64,000 nt of DNA from Alligator mississippiensis (GCF_030867095.1 NC_081833.1:75583395-75647394); one strand, 5' to 3'. Numbered from the stretch's first letter, positions 46,714-56,885 are shown. Notes: a model not told the origin generated them from the letters alone. A program made the numbers and translations.

Positions 46714-49700
46714 GTAAGGGGTGCGCCCGCGGCCTCGGCGCCCGGCGCTGGCGGGTGCGTGGGCACCGTGCCCCGTGGGAAAGGAGCCGTGGACTGCCGG
46801 GCACTGGGCATCTCCGTTCCCCACCCAGAGACGCGGAGGGGGCTTGGGAGCGTGGCTCGGCCCCATGCCAGGCTGTGAGGAAGGGGCTGCAGGTTGGCAG
46901 AGGGGATGGATCTGCAGGCTGTGCCCGCATGCCCTGGGTGGGGGGCCGGGAGCAGACAGCTAGGGGAGCGCCCAGCACCGGTCCCTTGAGACCTGTTGGG
47001 ACCTGCCGCTGTGGTCCTCACCTCCTCGGCGTGCCCAGATCTCCCCCTTCTTGACCCTCCCCATCCTGGTTCTTGTATCCGGAGGTCCCTGCCTGCATGG
47101 TGCCTGGTCTGGGGGTGCTGGGTGGGCACCAGCCTCGGCACTGGGGAACCCCTGCAGCTGGGAGAGCTGGGCTAGAGGAGGGTTTGCCCCCCTGGAAACC
47201 CACAGTCCCCCAGGCAGCACAGGCCAAGCAGAGCCAGGTGCTCTCAGGGCAGGCTGGGCCCAGGGGGGAGCAGGGGCGCACCCCCCTGCACGCCCATGCC
47301 ATGCACGCGCATGCCCTGGTGGAGCCATCTGCACACACCTGTCTGGGCTGAGCAGCTCACACCCTGCACACGCGGGCACCGGCTGTGCGGCCATCTGCAC
47401 GGACCCATGCACACACCTGGGCCGGCATTGCACGCGCGTGCCATTATCTGCATGCATGCATGCAAACATGCCTTCACAGGCGTGTGCACATCCCCCAAAT
47501 GCCCTCTCTTCCAGGTGGGGGTTGGAGGGATGCAACTGGGAGGGCACCGTCAGCTGTGGGCGTGCAGCCGGAGGCGCTCTGTGGTCCCCGCGGGAATCTG
47601 GGGTATCCTTGGGGATCTGCTGCTAGAAGGGGGAACTGGGGCTGGGGGGTCCTGGCGTGCTCGTGCTGGGATCACAGCCCTGCCCCCCCTGCTCCGCCCG
47701 GCGCCGGGGGTCCCGCGGTCCTGCCCTGCCTGGCTGGGAGTCAGCGGGGAGCCCGTGACAAGCATGAAGCGTGGCGAATGCCACCGTGGGGCTCGGCCTC
47801 GGCCTGCGGGCGGGCATTTGGTTCGCATTAGCTCCGCTCCGGCCCTCTGCCCCCCAGCCCTGGGCAGGGGGAGTGAGGGAGAGAGCCGCAGCAAGCGGAG
47901 ACGTGCATGTCGAAGCCCCTCGCCACCGGTCGCCTTTCATCCACGCTGACCTACGGCCCCTCTGCTCTGCGGGTGCCCGAGCCTGACCCACGACCCCTGC
48001 TAGCCCGGCCCTGCCCCCCCGGCCGCTCGTGGACGTCCCCACATCCTGGCCCCGCTCTGTGCTGGCTGCAACGTGGCCGGGGACAGTTGAAGAGGCCAAG
48101 TCAGTGTGGCTGGCCCGGTTGGCAGGGTCCCCACGCTTGGGCCTGATCCAGCATGCATTAACCCCTTCCTCGCCTTGCTCAGAGGGCGAGGGAGGGTGAT
48201 GCTGGGGATAGGCAGCCCCCGGGGTGGGGGGTGCAGGTAGTTCAGGGGCCTGGGCATGCGAGAGGGGTGGGGGCCGCCTTGGCCAGCTGCTGCGGCTGGA
48301 ATCCAGAGTGGGGCCGGGAGCATCCCAGGCACGCAGGAGGTGACCATCGGCTCGGTCAGAGGGCACGGGCTAAAAATGTCTCTGCTCTACTGGGCTAAGA
48401 GTCATCTGCTGCAGCCAGCACCCCCTCACCGGCTCCCAGCTCCGTCCCCCAGTTTGGCCAGCTCTGCCGGGCTGTGCTGCCCCTATCACCGGGGCTGGGA
48501 TGCCCTCCCTGCCTTTGTCCATCACAACAGCCCTGGGAACCAAGGGCTCAGCCTGGGCTCCCGGCTTCTCCGCGACTGTGGGAGCGCGGGTTGCAGCGAC
48601 ATCAGGGCTGTGCAATTCTCCCAGGCCCCGGGGAGAGCGTGTCTGGGCTCCGGGCCAGCTCTCTGCACTGGAGGGCCCGCCCCGTCCCAGGGGCTGGGGG
48701 CAGGCTGGGTCAGGCCGGGTGGAGCTGGGCTGCTGCACAGGGGTTTGGTGGGTGCAAGAGGAGTCCAGTCCCGCTCACAGCCCCCTGAGCCCCAATGAAT
48801 GCCCCTGGAGCTGAAAGGACAGGGACCAGGGCAGCTAACCCCTTGCCTTGACCCTTGTGTACGTGGCATGGAGGGACACAGGTGGGTGTCCTTTGGGGGA
48901 CCAGGCGAGGGGCTTTGGGCTGGGAGTGCCTCGCTGCAGGGCCCTTTCTCCCTGGGCTGGGTGGTGCCATGGTCTCTGCCTGCAGCAGCCCAGCTCTGCC
49001 CTGGGTCACGACACAGCTGCTCGGGGCGGTGGCGCGTTCCCCGCGCTCACCACAGGCCCTGCCTGCTCCATTTATAGCCGGCGCGGCCGGCCGAGCTGGC
49101 CCAGGTCCCCCGGGGCCTGCGGGAACCCGCGATGAGCTTGTTGGCTCCTCTCTGTGCCCAGCCAGCGTGGACCCTGCTCCACCCCCGGAGCCACGTACGA
49201 TCCGGGGGGGGAAGGAAAAGTGCTGGGGGGATGCCCCCCTTCCGCAGCCCCCAGACAGCCCCCTGCCCCCCAGCGTCTCTCCCAGGGCAGCTGTTCCCCG
49301 AAGCCCCTGCACAAAGGGCTCTTGTGTTACACGGCTGCGGCCTTGGCCACACCTGCTCTGGCCACTCACGGGTTTCGGCGGCTCACGGGGACTCTGGTTC
49401 TTGGGTGGGGGAGGGCTCTGATGACGCCCCCCCCCCCCCTCCACCCAGTTGTGGTTGAGTGGGTGCAGCAACAGCTGGGGAAGGGGCACGCTGGGAAAGG
49501 GGGTGGTGAAGGATGGTTGTAGGGGTGGTGTCTTGCTATATAGCTGGGGGGTGTTTGCAATGCGTGCATGTATGTCTACACGTGTACACGGGGGTGTGGG
49601 TCTGCCTGGGAGCATCTGTGTGCGCAGGGTGTGGGTCTCAGGGGCAGCGCTGACCCCCCCCCCCCCCGCCCTGCTCCAACCACTAGGCCATGCTGCACCC

Positions 49701-50579
49701 GGGGCGGTGGGGAAGGGGCAGCTCGGAGAAGCGGGGTCATCTTGTCGTAGCTCCCGGCAGCCGCGAGGTGTCACTGCAGCCCCACAGCTGGGGAGAGCTG
49801 GCCCCATGCCCGTGGCCCCTGCCCGCTCTCTGTGCCCTCCATGCTCCTCTGCCCTGCGCCACCTGCCCAGGGGCCAGCTGGGGCCGGTGGTGGGTGAGGA
49901 GGGGTGCCGGGTGCTGCCACCCCCATGCTCTGTAGCCAGCCCCCCAATGCCCACCCCCACCTCAGCATGAGCTGCACCCCCAAGTGCCAACACCAGCTCC
50001 TTCTCCTCCCTGCAGGGCCCCGACCCATCCGGTGCAGCACCCGCGGCCCCGGTCCTGCGCCCGTGGAGGCCGGAGGGGCCCCGGCGAGTGAAGCGGGCCT
50101 GGGTGATCCCCCCCATCAGCGTCTCCGAGAACCACAAGCGCATCCCCCACCTCCTGGTGCAGGTAGGAGCTGGGGGGCTGACCTGGGGGGCTGTGCTCTC
50201 ACCCCTTTCCCCCACCCTCCATTGCCGCACAAAAGGCCATGTGCGCTCACTGACTTGCACACGTGCATTGTGAACACACACCTGCAGCCTCCTCCATGGC
50301 GCATGCATGCACACACGCACACACACAGGTGCCAACTTGCATGTATGTATACACACACAAACACACATTCAGCCTCCTCCGTGGTGTGCATGCACACACA
50401 CGACGTGCATGTACACTTGCATTCACCCTGTCATGAACATTCATGGGAAGCCTCCTCCATCACACGTGCACGCGCATGCACACACACCCCACCTTGAACA
50501 CACACATGCAGCCTTCTCCATGGCATATGCACATGTGCACACGCACATACACACAATATCTGCCAACTTTCAGGGGTGT

Positions 50580-50623
<44 letters not shown>

Positions 50624-51203
50624 CCACCATGAACACGCATTTGCAGCTTCCTGCATGGTACACGTACACAATATCTGCCATTTTCCATGTATATCTTTAT
50701 GCACACATGCAAGCTTGCAGATATTATATATGCGTGTGTATATGTACCTGTGTGTGTGTGTGTGTGTAGGGTGTTTGTAAAGTCCTTGTGCAACTTTAAA
50801 CTGTAATAACTTTGGATGTGCACATGATGGAAGCAAACGGCAAACGGGGATTGAAAGCAGAACTCAAGTTTTAACTCAATACAGCTCAAATTGCTAGACT
50901 TCAATACAGGCATCTCATGAGACGTCGTTCAATCTGATTTTCCAGCTCTGAGAAACATTTTCCAGTTGCTGCTGTGAGATTTCATGAATTGCACTCGTGA
51001 TCCTTACCCTGCGCATTGCTTACACTCTGCTAAAAACATAATGAATGATGCTTTCAATCGCCGTTTGCAGTTTGCGTCCATCGTGTGTGCATCCAAAGGG
51101 ATTAAAGTTGCACGAGGACTTTTACAAACACCCTGTGTAACACACGCCCATCATGAATGCATGTGTAGCCTCCTCCGTGGTACATGCATGCACCTGCCAA
51201 CTT

Positions 51204-51234
<31 letters not shown>

Positions 51235-54200
51235 TACATGTGCACCTGTGCACACACTAATCTACCGTTGCGTGCAAGGCCACAGCCCCCCCCCCCCCAG
51301 CATTGTGCACAGGACCCCTCCCCTTATGCCCAGCCCACACGGTGCACTGCAGAGGTGGGGGCATGCACGGGTGGGCAGCGGCAGGGCAGCTCAGTGGTGG
51401 GTGAAGCAGCACATGCCACCTTGGGCATCTCCTAGGGAAGGGTGGGGTTGGGGTGGGAGCTGTGAGCATCCTGCAGCAGTGCCGGCCCCCTTGCTTCCTG
51501 GGTTTGTCCCCCACCCCGCCAGATCAAGTCGGACAAGCAGCAGCCTGGGGGCGTCATCTACAGCATCAAGGGGCCGGGCGTGGACGAGGAGCCGCTGGGC
51601 ATCTTCTCCATCGACAAGCTCAGCGGGAAGGTCTTCCTCAACACCGTGCTGGACCGGGAGCAGAACGAGCGCTTCCGCGTAAGCCCGGCTCCCCGGACCC
51701 CCCTGCCCCTGCAACACAGCCTCCTGCTGGGGTGCCACAGCACCGGTGCGCCTACCCCTCCGGCTGGCTGCCCTTCCCCTAGCCGGGGGGGTTTGCAGCT
51801 GCCCGGGGGTGGGCATTGCGAGCTGCCGATGCGGTGTCTGACACCCCGTCCTGTGCCCAGCTGAAGGCCTACGCGCTGGACCTGGGGGGCAAGACGCTGG
51901 AGGACCCCACTGACCTGGAGATCATCGTGGTGGACCAGAACGACAACCGGCCCCTCTTCCGGCAGGAGGTGTTCACGGGGCACGTGATGGAGGGCGCTGA
52001 GCCAGGTGGGTGCATGGCGGGGCTGGCACTGAGCCAATGGCGTGCCCTTGTCGCCACAAAGGCTACCGGCATCCCGGGCTGCGTTGGCAGGAGCGGTGCC
52101 AGCAGATCGAGGGCAGTGATGGTTGCTTCCCCTCCATTCAGCACTGGGGAGGCCACATCTGGAGTCCTGCGTCCAGCTGTGGGCCCCCCACTACAGAAGG
52201 GATGTGGACACGTGGGAGAGAGCCCAGTGGAGGGCAGTGAAAATGGTTGGGTGCCTGGGGGGCAGGACTGGTGAGGAGAGGCCGAGGGAACTGGGCTGAC
52301 TGAGTCTGGAGAAGAGGAGACCGAGGGGGATTGAATAGCAGCCTTCGCCTCCCTGCAGGGGGGCTGCGAAGAGGATGAAGCTGGGCTGGTCTCAGTGGGG
52401 GCAGATGACAGAAGGAGCAATGGGCTCAGGCTGCAGCAAGGGAAGTTGAGGTTGGATATTAGGGAAAACTCTCTCACTAGGAGGGTGGTGAAGCACTGGC
52501 ACAGGTTACCCAGAGAGGTGGTGGGCTTTCCATCCTTGGCGGCTTTTAAGCCCCAGTTCAACAGAGCCCTGGCTGGGATGATGTAGTTGGGGCTGGTGCT
52601 GCTTGGAGCAGGGGTTGGACTAGACGTGACTTCTGCGCTCCTTTCAACCTTCATTGTGTGTGATTCTGTGACCGTGTGTGCACGTGTGTGTGTGTGTGTT
52701 CATAGGTACCCTGGTGATGACGGCAGAGGCCACGGATGCCGACGACCCCAACACGGACAACGCGGTGCTGCGGTTCTCCATCCTGGAGCCGGCCACCGGT
52801 GCCTTCCACATCAACGAGACCACGGGCGAGATCCGCACCGCCCAGGCCGGGCTGGACCGAGAGGTAACAGGCCCTGGGGCCCCGGCCGCTGGCACTATGG
52901 GGTGGGGGGCTGGGAGGTGCCCAGGGCACTTGCAAGCAGAGCTGAGGTGCTTGGGGCAGCCCTGGGGTGGCGTTGGCAGCAGCTGGGTGTGGGCTTTCAG
53001 TAGGTGGAGGTGTAGGGGGCACAGGGCTAATGCAGGGGGGTGATGGAGGGCAGGCAGGCAGCCCAGCATGGCTCAGACGGGGTGCCCAGGCCGTGCAGAG
53101 AGGCAGTCACTGGGGGCACAGGGCCACGCTGGCAGTGCCAGGTGGTGACCTGTGCCCATCCAGGCAGTGGCCGTGTACAACCTGACGCTCCAAGTAGCCG
53201 ACATGTCCGGGGACGGCCTCACCACCACGGCCGCCGCGGTCATCCACGTGGACGACATCAACGACAACCCGCCCGAGTTCACGGAGGACGAGGTAGGGGC
53301 TGGCGCCTGGGGGCCGGGGCAGGACGCCTGGGTCCCTTTCGCCCCATTCGGGGCAGAGCGGAGCAACCCCGTCCTCTCCTGCAGTTCTCCCTGGAGGTGG
53401 CGGAGGGCGCGCGGGGGGCCGAGGTGGGCCGCGTGCTGGTGCACGACAAGGACCTGCCCGGCTCCCCCAACTGGCTGGCGCACTTCACCATCCTGGAGGG
53501 CGACCCCGAGGGCGTCTTCGCCATCCGCACCGACCCCCGCACCAACGATGGCGTCCTCTCCACCGCCAAGGTGAGGGCTGCTGCGGAGATCCCCCCCGCC
53601 AGCGTGTGCACCCCTGCCAGGGGCAGCTATGCCACGGGAGGGGTGGCACGGAGTAAAGGGCACTTGACCTTCCTTGGACGGGCAGGGACCCTGCTGGATG
53701 AGGGCATGTGCCCCCACACTGACCCTTTCCCCCCTTCTCCACCCAGGCGCTGGACCACGAAGTCCGGGACCGCTTCGAGCTCACGGTCTCGGTGCAGAAC
53801 CAGCAGGTGCTGGACCCCACGGCCCCGCAGAGCGCCCGGGCCCTGGCCACAGTGCACGTGCACGTGCGAGACGTCAACGAGGCGCCCGTCTTCCCGGAGA
53901 ACCCGCGCTTGGTGAGCGTGGCTGAGGGGGCGCCGCCTGGCACCGAGGTCACCGTGTACCGCGCCAGCGACCCCGACATCCGCCAGCCCCAGGCCCTCAG
54001 GTGAGACCCACCCCAGGGCAGGGGCAGGAGCCAGCTCTCGCCGTGCACCGGGGATGCCAGGGGGTCCGGGGGTCCCGGTGACCGGTCTCCGTCTGCCCCC
54101 AGCTACTCCCTGGCCTACGACCCAGCAGCCTGGCTGCGGGTGGAGCCGGGCTCCGGGCGGGTGCTGACCACGCGGGAGCTGCCACGGCTCTCAGCTTTCC

Positions 54201-55818
54201 TGCAGGGAGGCCTCTACACGGCCCTCGTCCTGGCCAGCGACGATGGTAAGACCCCCTCTCCCCAGCCCCGGGAGGGCATTGGGGCAGTGCCAGGCCCTGA
54301 CCCCTGTTTTATGCGCTCCCTTCCACGCAGGCGAGCCCCCGCTCACAGCCACGGGGACCCTCTCCATCGAGATCTGGGAGGTCAACGACCACGCGCCCGT
54401 CCTGACCCTGCTGGCGGGCATCGTGTGCAGCCAGCCGGGCCGGGGCCGGCCCCTGCTGCTCAGTGCTACCGACGAGGACCTGTCACCCCACGCCGAGCCC
54501 TTCAACTTCAGCCTGGGCCACGGAGACCCCCAGCTCGCCCGCAACTGGACCCTCGGCCGCGTCAACAGTGAGGGGCTGGAGCTGGGGCTGGTGCAGGAGG
54601 TGGGGGGCATGCATGGGCACCGTGTCCCACACCTCTCCCTGCCTGCAGAGACCCACGCGGCGCTGAGGCTGCTGGCGGAGGTGCCCGAGGGGCTCTACGT
54701 GCTGCCCGTGCTGGTCCGCGACTCGGGGATACCGCCGCAGGAGCGGAAGCAGGCGCTCAACGTGTCCGTGTGCCTCTGCGGGGACGGCGGCGCCTGCTGG
54801 GATGGGACGACGGCCGCCTCCGCGGTGGGTGCCGGCCTCAGCTTCGAGGCCCTCATGATCGTCCTGGGCACCATCATCCTGCTGCTGCGTAAGTGAGACC
54901 GCGGCCCGGACCTTGCCCCGCTCTGCCCCCGCTCCCACTGCCCCAGCCCCACGCGCCGTGTCCGTCTGTCCCGGCAGTGCTGGTCCTGCTGGCAGCCGTC
55001 GGGGAGCGGTGCCGGCGGCGCGCGCTGCGCAAGGGGCTGCTGGCCGGGTCGCAGGACGACCTGCGGGACAACATCCTCAACTACGACGAGCAGGGCGGCG
55101 GCGAGGAGGACCAGGTGAGACCGGGGGGATCTGACCCCGCACGGGCAGGAGGAGCCCCCAGCACATCCCTAACCCTGCCCGCCCCGCAGAACGCCTATGA
55201 CCTCAACCAGCTGCGCCACCCCGAGCTGTTCCCGCCGCCGTCGCCGCGGGGCAAGCAGCCGCTCCGCAGGGACGCGCCGTACAGCTATGGCTCCCCGCCG
55301 TACCCTCGGCGCCTGCCCGCTGGCCCCTCTGACATCGAGGACTTCATCAACGAGGTGAGACGGGGCAGGTGGGCCATGGGGACCTCCCCCTGCATCCCCC
55401 AGCCAAGGCCTAGGGTCCCGTCCAGCCGCGGGATCTCCTGGGGCAGGGGCAGCCTGCCCCAGCTTTACTTTAGAGAGGAAGATGCCCCGGCTGCCCGTCC
55501 CACAGCTCCAGCGGCACCCAGCCCTGCTCCTCCAACATACCCCAGCTCCGCAGGGCACTGCCAGGCACGTGCACCCCGCTGGAGAGCCCTGCTATGCCTG
55601 ACCCCTTCCTGCACCCCCAGGGGCTGGACGCGGCCGACAGCGACCCCAGCGTGCCTCCCTACGACACGGCTCTCATCTATGACTACGAGGGCTCAGGCTC
55701 CGTGGCCGGGACGCTCAGCTCCATCATCTCCAGCCTGGAGGACGGCGACCAGGACTACGACTACCTCAACGAGTGGGGCCCGCGCTTCCGGCGCCTGGCA
55801 GACCTGTACGGGCAGTAG
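46660..55818 (+). CDS. CDH15: CDH15, cadherin-15 (M-cadherin), complete, 14 coding exons
   Basis: M-cadherin is a classical cadherin of myoblasts and satellite cells that mediates calcium-dependent adhesion and binds catenins. Joining 46660-46713, 50016-50162, 51523-51678, 51861-52005, 52706-52863, 53164-53292, 53385-53570, 53747-54000, 54103-54245, 54331-54567, 54649-54888, 54978-55114, 55190-55354 and 55621-55818 gives 2349 bases, 782 residues, without a phase error. The parts are: signal peptide (1-18); short propeptide with furin site RRVKR ending at residue 45; mature start AWVIPPI with the strand-swap Trp; five cadherin repeats with DRE, DQNDN, DADD and DINDN calcium motifs; transmembrane helix about 600-624; and a catenin-binding tail with [20 protein letters not shown] and [19 protein letters not shown]. 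Residues match human CDH15 closely throughout. The HAV position reads YAL. The protein ends at LADLYGQ, short of the remembered human C-terminus. Confidence 0.98.
46714..50015 (+). other. CDH15: CDH15 intron 1
   Basis: This 3.3-kb intron is GC-rich. At 47270-47490 it holds a stretch of alternating CA/TG and CG steps (CATGCATGCATGCAAACATG near 47451), and at 49427-49440 and 49657-49668 runs of C. No exon is recognised. First introns of cadherins often carry regulatory sites, but none can be named here. Confidence 0.8.
50016..50162 (+). CDS. CDH15: CDH15 exon 2, propeptide and EC1 start
   Basis: It encodes residues 19-67. The propeptide is only about 27 residues and ends with the proprotein-convertase site RRVKR. 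The mature protein starts [18 protein letters not shown], where Trp2 is the adhesive-dimer residue of classical cadherins. Confidence 0.96.
50260..50766 (+). repeat. TG/CA-rich low-complexity tract with (CA)n microsatellite
   Basis: The CDH15 intron 2 sequence is dominated by alternating purine-pyrimidine CA/TG steps. It includes a pure (CA)n run at about 50582-50620 and a (GT)n run at about 50750-50766, which directly abuts the mariner-like element at 50767. Such tracts can adopt Z-DNA and vary in length. Confidence 0.9.
50767..51135. mobile_element. Tc1/mariner-like non-autonomous DNA transposon with long inverted repeats
   Basis: The left end GGGTGTTTGTAAAGTCCTTG (from 50769) and the right end are inverted copies. 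The right end on the opposite strand reads GGGTGTTTGTAAAAGTCCTC. The similarity continues inward for about 83-89 bases on each side (50769-50857 and 51051-51133). The left flank is TA, the mariner target, and the right flank is TG, probably a mutated TA. On the minus strand, 51010 down to 50915 reads [20 protein letters not shown] and ends with a stop soon after. This resembles the extreme C-terminus of mariner-type transposases. The rest of the transposase is missing. Confidence 0.75.
51136..51245 (+). repeat. CA-rich tract with (CA)n microsatellite
   Basis: A (CA)n run of about 12-13 dinucleotides lies at 51209-51234 in more diffuse CA/TG sequence. Together with 50260-50766 it brackets the mariner-like element, suggesting the transposon landed inside a TG/CA tract. 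Confidence 0.85.
51523..51678 (+). CDS. CDH15: CDH15 exon 3, EC1
   Basis: It encodes residues 68-119 of EC1, from [20 protein letters not shown] to [10 protein letters not shown]. It includes the calcium-binding DRE motif and the [14 protein letters not shown] strand pair typical of cadherin repeats. The phase is 0 at both ends. Confidence 0.97.
51861..52005 (+). CDS. CDH15: CDH15 exon 4, EC1-EC2 linker
   Basis: It encodes residues 120 to the split Gly168. [20 protein letters not shown] begins with YAL at mature residues 78-80, where E- and N-cadherin carry HAV. It then contains the EC1-EC2 calcium linker [11 protein letters not shown]. Confidence 0.97.
52095..52672 (+). repeat. CR1 LINE 3' fragment in CDH15 intron 4
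   Basis: About 580 bases of CR1 lie in sense orientation. The tail peptide region ([20 protein letters not shown]) is followed by GGGATGATGTAGTTGGGGCT, GGGGTTGGACTAGACGTGAC and a terminus near TGTGTGATTCTGTGAC. It occupies most of intron 4 and ends about 30 bases before exon 5. It is the longest CR1 copy in the window. Confidence 0.92.
52706..52863 (+). CDS. CDH15: CDH15 exon 5, EC2
   Basis: It encodes residues 168-220 from the split Gly. [20 protein letters not shown] holds the calcium-binding DADD and TDNA motifs. It ends at GLDRE, the EC2 counterpart of the DRE motif. The acceptor is preceded by a (GT)n run and reads CATAG, not the commoner CAG. Confidence 0.96.
53164..53292 (+). CDS. CDH15: CDH15 exon 6, EC2-EC3 linker
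   Basis: It encodes residues 221-263: [20 protein letters not shown] then the linker [16 protein letters not shown], a canonical D.NDN.PEF calcium motif. NLT is an N-glycosylation sequon also present in human CDH15. Confidence 0.97.
53385..53570 (+). CDS. CDH15: CDH15 exon 7, EC3
   Basis: It encodes residues 264-325. The exon contains [19 protein letters not shown] and [18 protein letters not shown], near-identical to human M-cadherin in this region. Confidence 0.97.
53747..54000 (+). CDS. CDH15: CDH15 exon 8, EC3-EC4
   Basis: It encodes residues 326 to the split Ser410. It starts [20 protein letters not shown], holds the linker [15 protein letters not shown], and continues into EC4 with [20 protein letters not shown]. 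The exon ends in phase 2. Confidence 0.97.
54103..54245 (+). CDS. CDH15: CDH15 exon 9, EC4
   Basis: It encodes residues 410-457 and the first base of Gly458. The sequence is [20 protein letters not shown], then [20 protein letters not shown] and LASDD. This corresponds to human LSYSKDYDPEDWLQVDAATG. The phases are 2 in and 1 out. Confidence 0.97.
54331..54567 (+). CDS. CDH15: CDH15 exon 10, EC4-EC5
   Basis: It encodes residues 458-536. [20 protein letters not shown] is the EC4-EC5 linker. [20 protein letters not shown] and [10 protein letters not shown] follow, with two N-glycosylation sequons (NFS, NWT). Confidence 0.97.
54649..54888 (+). CDS. CDH15: CDH15 exon 11, EC5 and start of membrane helix
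   Basis: It encodes residues 537-616. The membrane-proximal repeat has conserved cysteines ([11 protein letters not shown]), then [17 protein letters not shown] starts the transmembrane helix. Reading on past the donor would give a stop at once, which confirms the splice site. Confidence 0.96.
54978..55114 (+). CDS. CDH15: CDH15 exon 12, membrane helix end and juxtamembrane tail
   Basis: It encodes residues 617-662. It completes the helix ([16 protein letters not shown]) and supplies the p120-catenin binding juxtamembrane segment with [20 protein letters not shown], the most conserved stretch of classical cadherins. Confidence 0.97.
55190..55354 (+). CDS. CDH15: CDH15 exon 13, cytoplasmic tail
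   Basis: It encodes residues 663-717: [20 protein letters not shown], a proline- and tyrosine-rich middle ([13 protein letters not shown]), and DIEDFINE before the beta-catenin binding region. Confidence 0.96.
55621..55818 (+). CDS. CDH15: CDH15 exon 14, beta-catenin binding tail and stop
   Basis: It encodes residues 718-782: [20 protein letters not shown] then [20 protein letters not shown] and [20 protein letters not shown], ending Q-stop (TAG 55816-55818). Two clusters of acidic, Ser and Tyr residues form the beta-catenin site. Human M-cadherin, as I remember it, continues some 35 residues further. Confidence 0.97.
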   Translation, partial: GLDAADSDPSVPPYDTALIYDYEGSGSVAGTLSSIISSLEDGDQDYDYLNEWGPRFRRLADLYGQ

Positions 55819-56545
55819 GGGCGGCCGGGGCGCTGCGCCTGGCTGCACCGCTCCAGCGTCCAGCATGGGCGCCTGCGGCACAGGGGGACTTTGCTTTCAG
55901 CGACACACGTGCACTAGGGTTTTCCCAGCTTTTAACCCTAAACCTGCAAGTTTTTGCACAGGGGAGAAGACCCCCAAACCCCTGTCGCACGGGACAGCGG
56001 CCCCCTGCCCTGGCCTAGCCCCCCAGCCCGGCTGGGAGAAAGCACCGGTGCAGCGCAGCGGAGGCTCAGGCCAGGTCCCAGCTCCTGGCTCCAGCCCGGG
56101 GCCCATGGAGCAATATAGGGCAGGGCGCTTCCTTGCAGAGGCAGAGCAAGGGGGAGGGAAGGGGATCATTTACCCGTGGCAGAGGGACATCGAGGCTGGA
56201 CTTTTGCAGCAGCGATGGAGCCAGCCTTGGGAGCGTCGGCCAGACCCTGAGAGCACAGAAGCCGAGGCAGGAGCCCAGACAGCAGCCGAGCAAGCAGCAC
56301 CAGGCTGGGGGCAGCAGGAGAGGACAAGGGCCCAGGCAGGCACCAGCCAGCAAGGGGCACCACTAGGGCAGGGAAGGGGACCTGGAGCCCGGAGAGAGGA
56401 GCCAAGACCACCGCAGGCAGCCCTAGCCCCGGGGGGGCAGGCCGAGGGGGTGAGGACCGCATCTGTGCACCCAGGGCAGGGGAAGGTCCCTGGTGGCTGG
56501 GAGCCAGGACGGCCTGGGAGAAATAAAGCAGAGCCAAGCCCGGGC
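55819..56545 (+). other. CDH15: CDH15 3'UTR
   Basis: About 700 bases from the stop codon to the AATAAA at 56522. It is Gln/Glu-codon-like, purine-rich in places (CAGGCAGG, GGGAGGGAAGGGG) and contains no recognised repeat. An open frame continues through it by chance. Confidence 0.8.
56522..56527 (+). terminator. CDH15: CDH15 polyadenylation signal (AATAAA)
   Basis: A canonical AATAAA about 700 bases after the CDH15 stop. Cleavage would be expected 10-30 bases downstream, at about 56540-56555, close to where the opposing SLC22A31 transcript should end. Confidence 0.85.
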
Positions 56546-56559
56546 TAGAAACAAGACAC

Positions 56560-56565
56560 TTTATT
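56560..56565 (-). terminator. SLC22A31: SLC22A31 polyadenylation signal (AATAAA on minus strand)
   Basis: TTTATT on the plus strand is AATAAA for the SLC22A31 transcript, about 320 bases past its stop codon. It faces the CDH15 signal, with 32 bases between the two hexamers. Confidence 0.85.
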
Positions 56566-56885
56566 GGCAGCGCCGGGCACACAGGGAGCGTCACCCCCCA
56601 CCCCCAGCTGAGCCCTGCCAGGGTGAGGTCTGCCCCCGGCCTGCAGGGTAGGGGGACGGGCACCGTGTGCTGCGGGACCCCCCCAGGCACAGCATGGGGC
56701 AGGGACGCAGAGGGTCTGTCCTGAGCACAGCGCGGGCGCCTTGCAGCCCGTGGCATACGCTCACAGGACCACCCCAGCGCCCAGATGCCCCGTGCAGCCC
56801 CCAGTCACTCCCGGGCTCCACACCTCCCTGCCCGCGGCCGGTCGCAGCTCCCCCCCTTCACGTCCATACCGAACACTGGACCCAG

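Noticed and set aside
48710-50368. 552-residue open frame on the minus strand
   Set aside because: It runs antisense through CDH15 intron 1 and exon 2. It is proline/arginine-rich as expected of chance frames in GC-rich DNA.
50582-50620. (CA)n run considered as part of the mariner-like element
   Set aside because: The inverted repeats begin only at about 50769. The CA tract is flanking sequence that continues after the element at 51136.
54893-56548. 551-residue plus-strand frame over the CDH15 3' end
   Set aside because: It contains true CDH15 exons 12 and 13 but reads through introns 12 and 13 and leaves the correct frame in exon 14. The spliced model is better supported.
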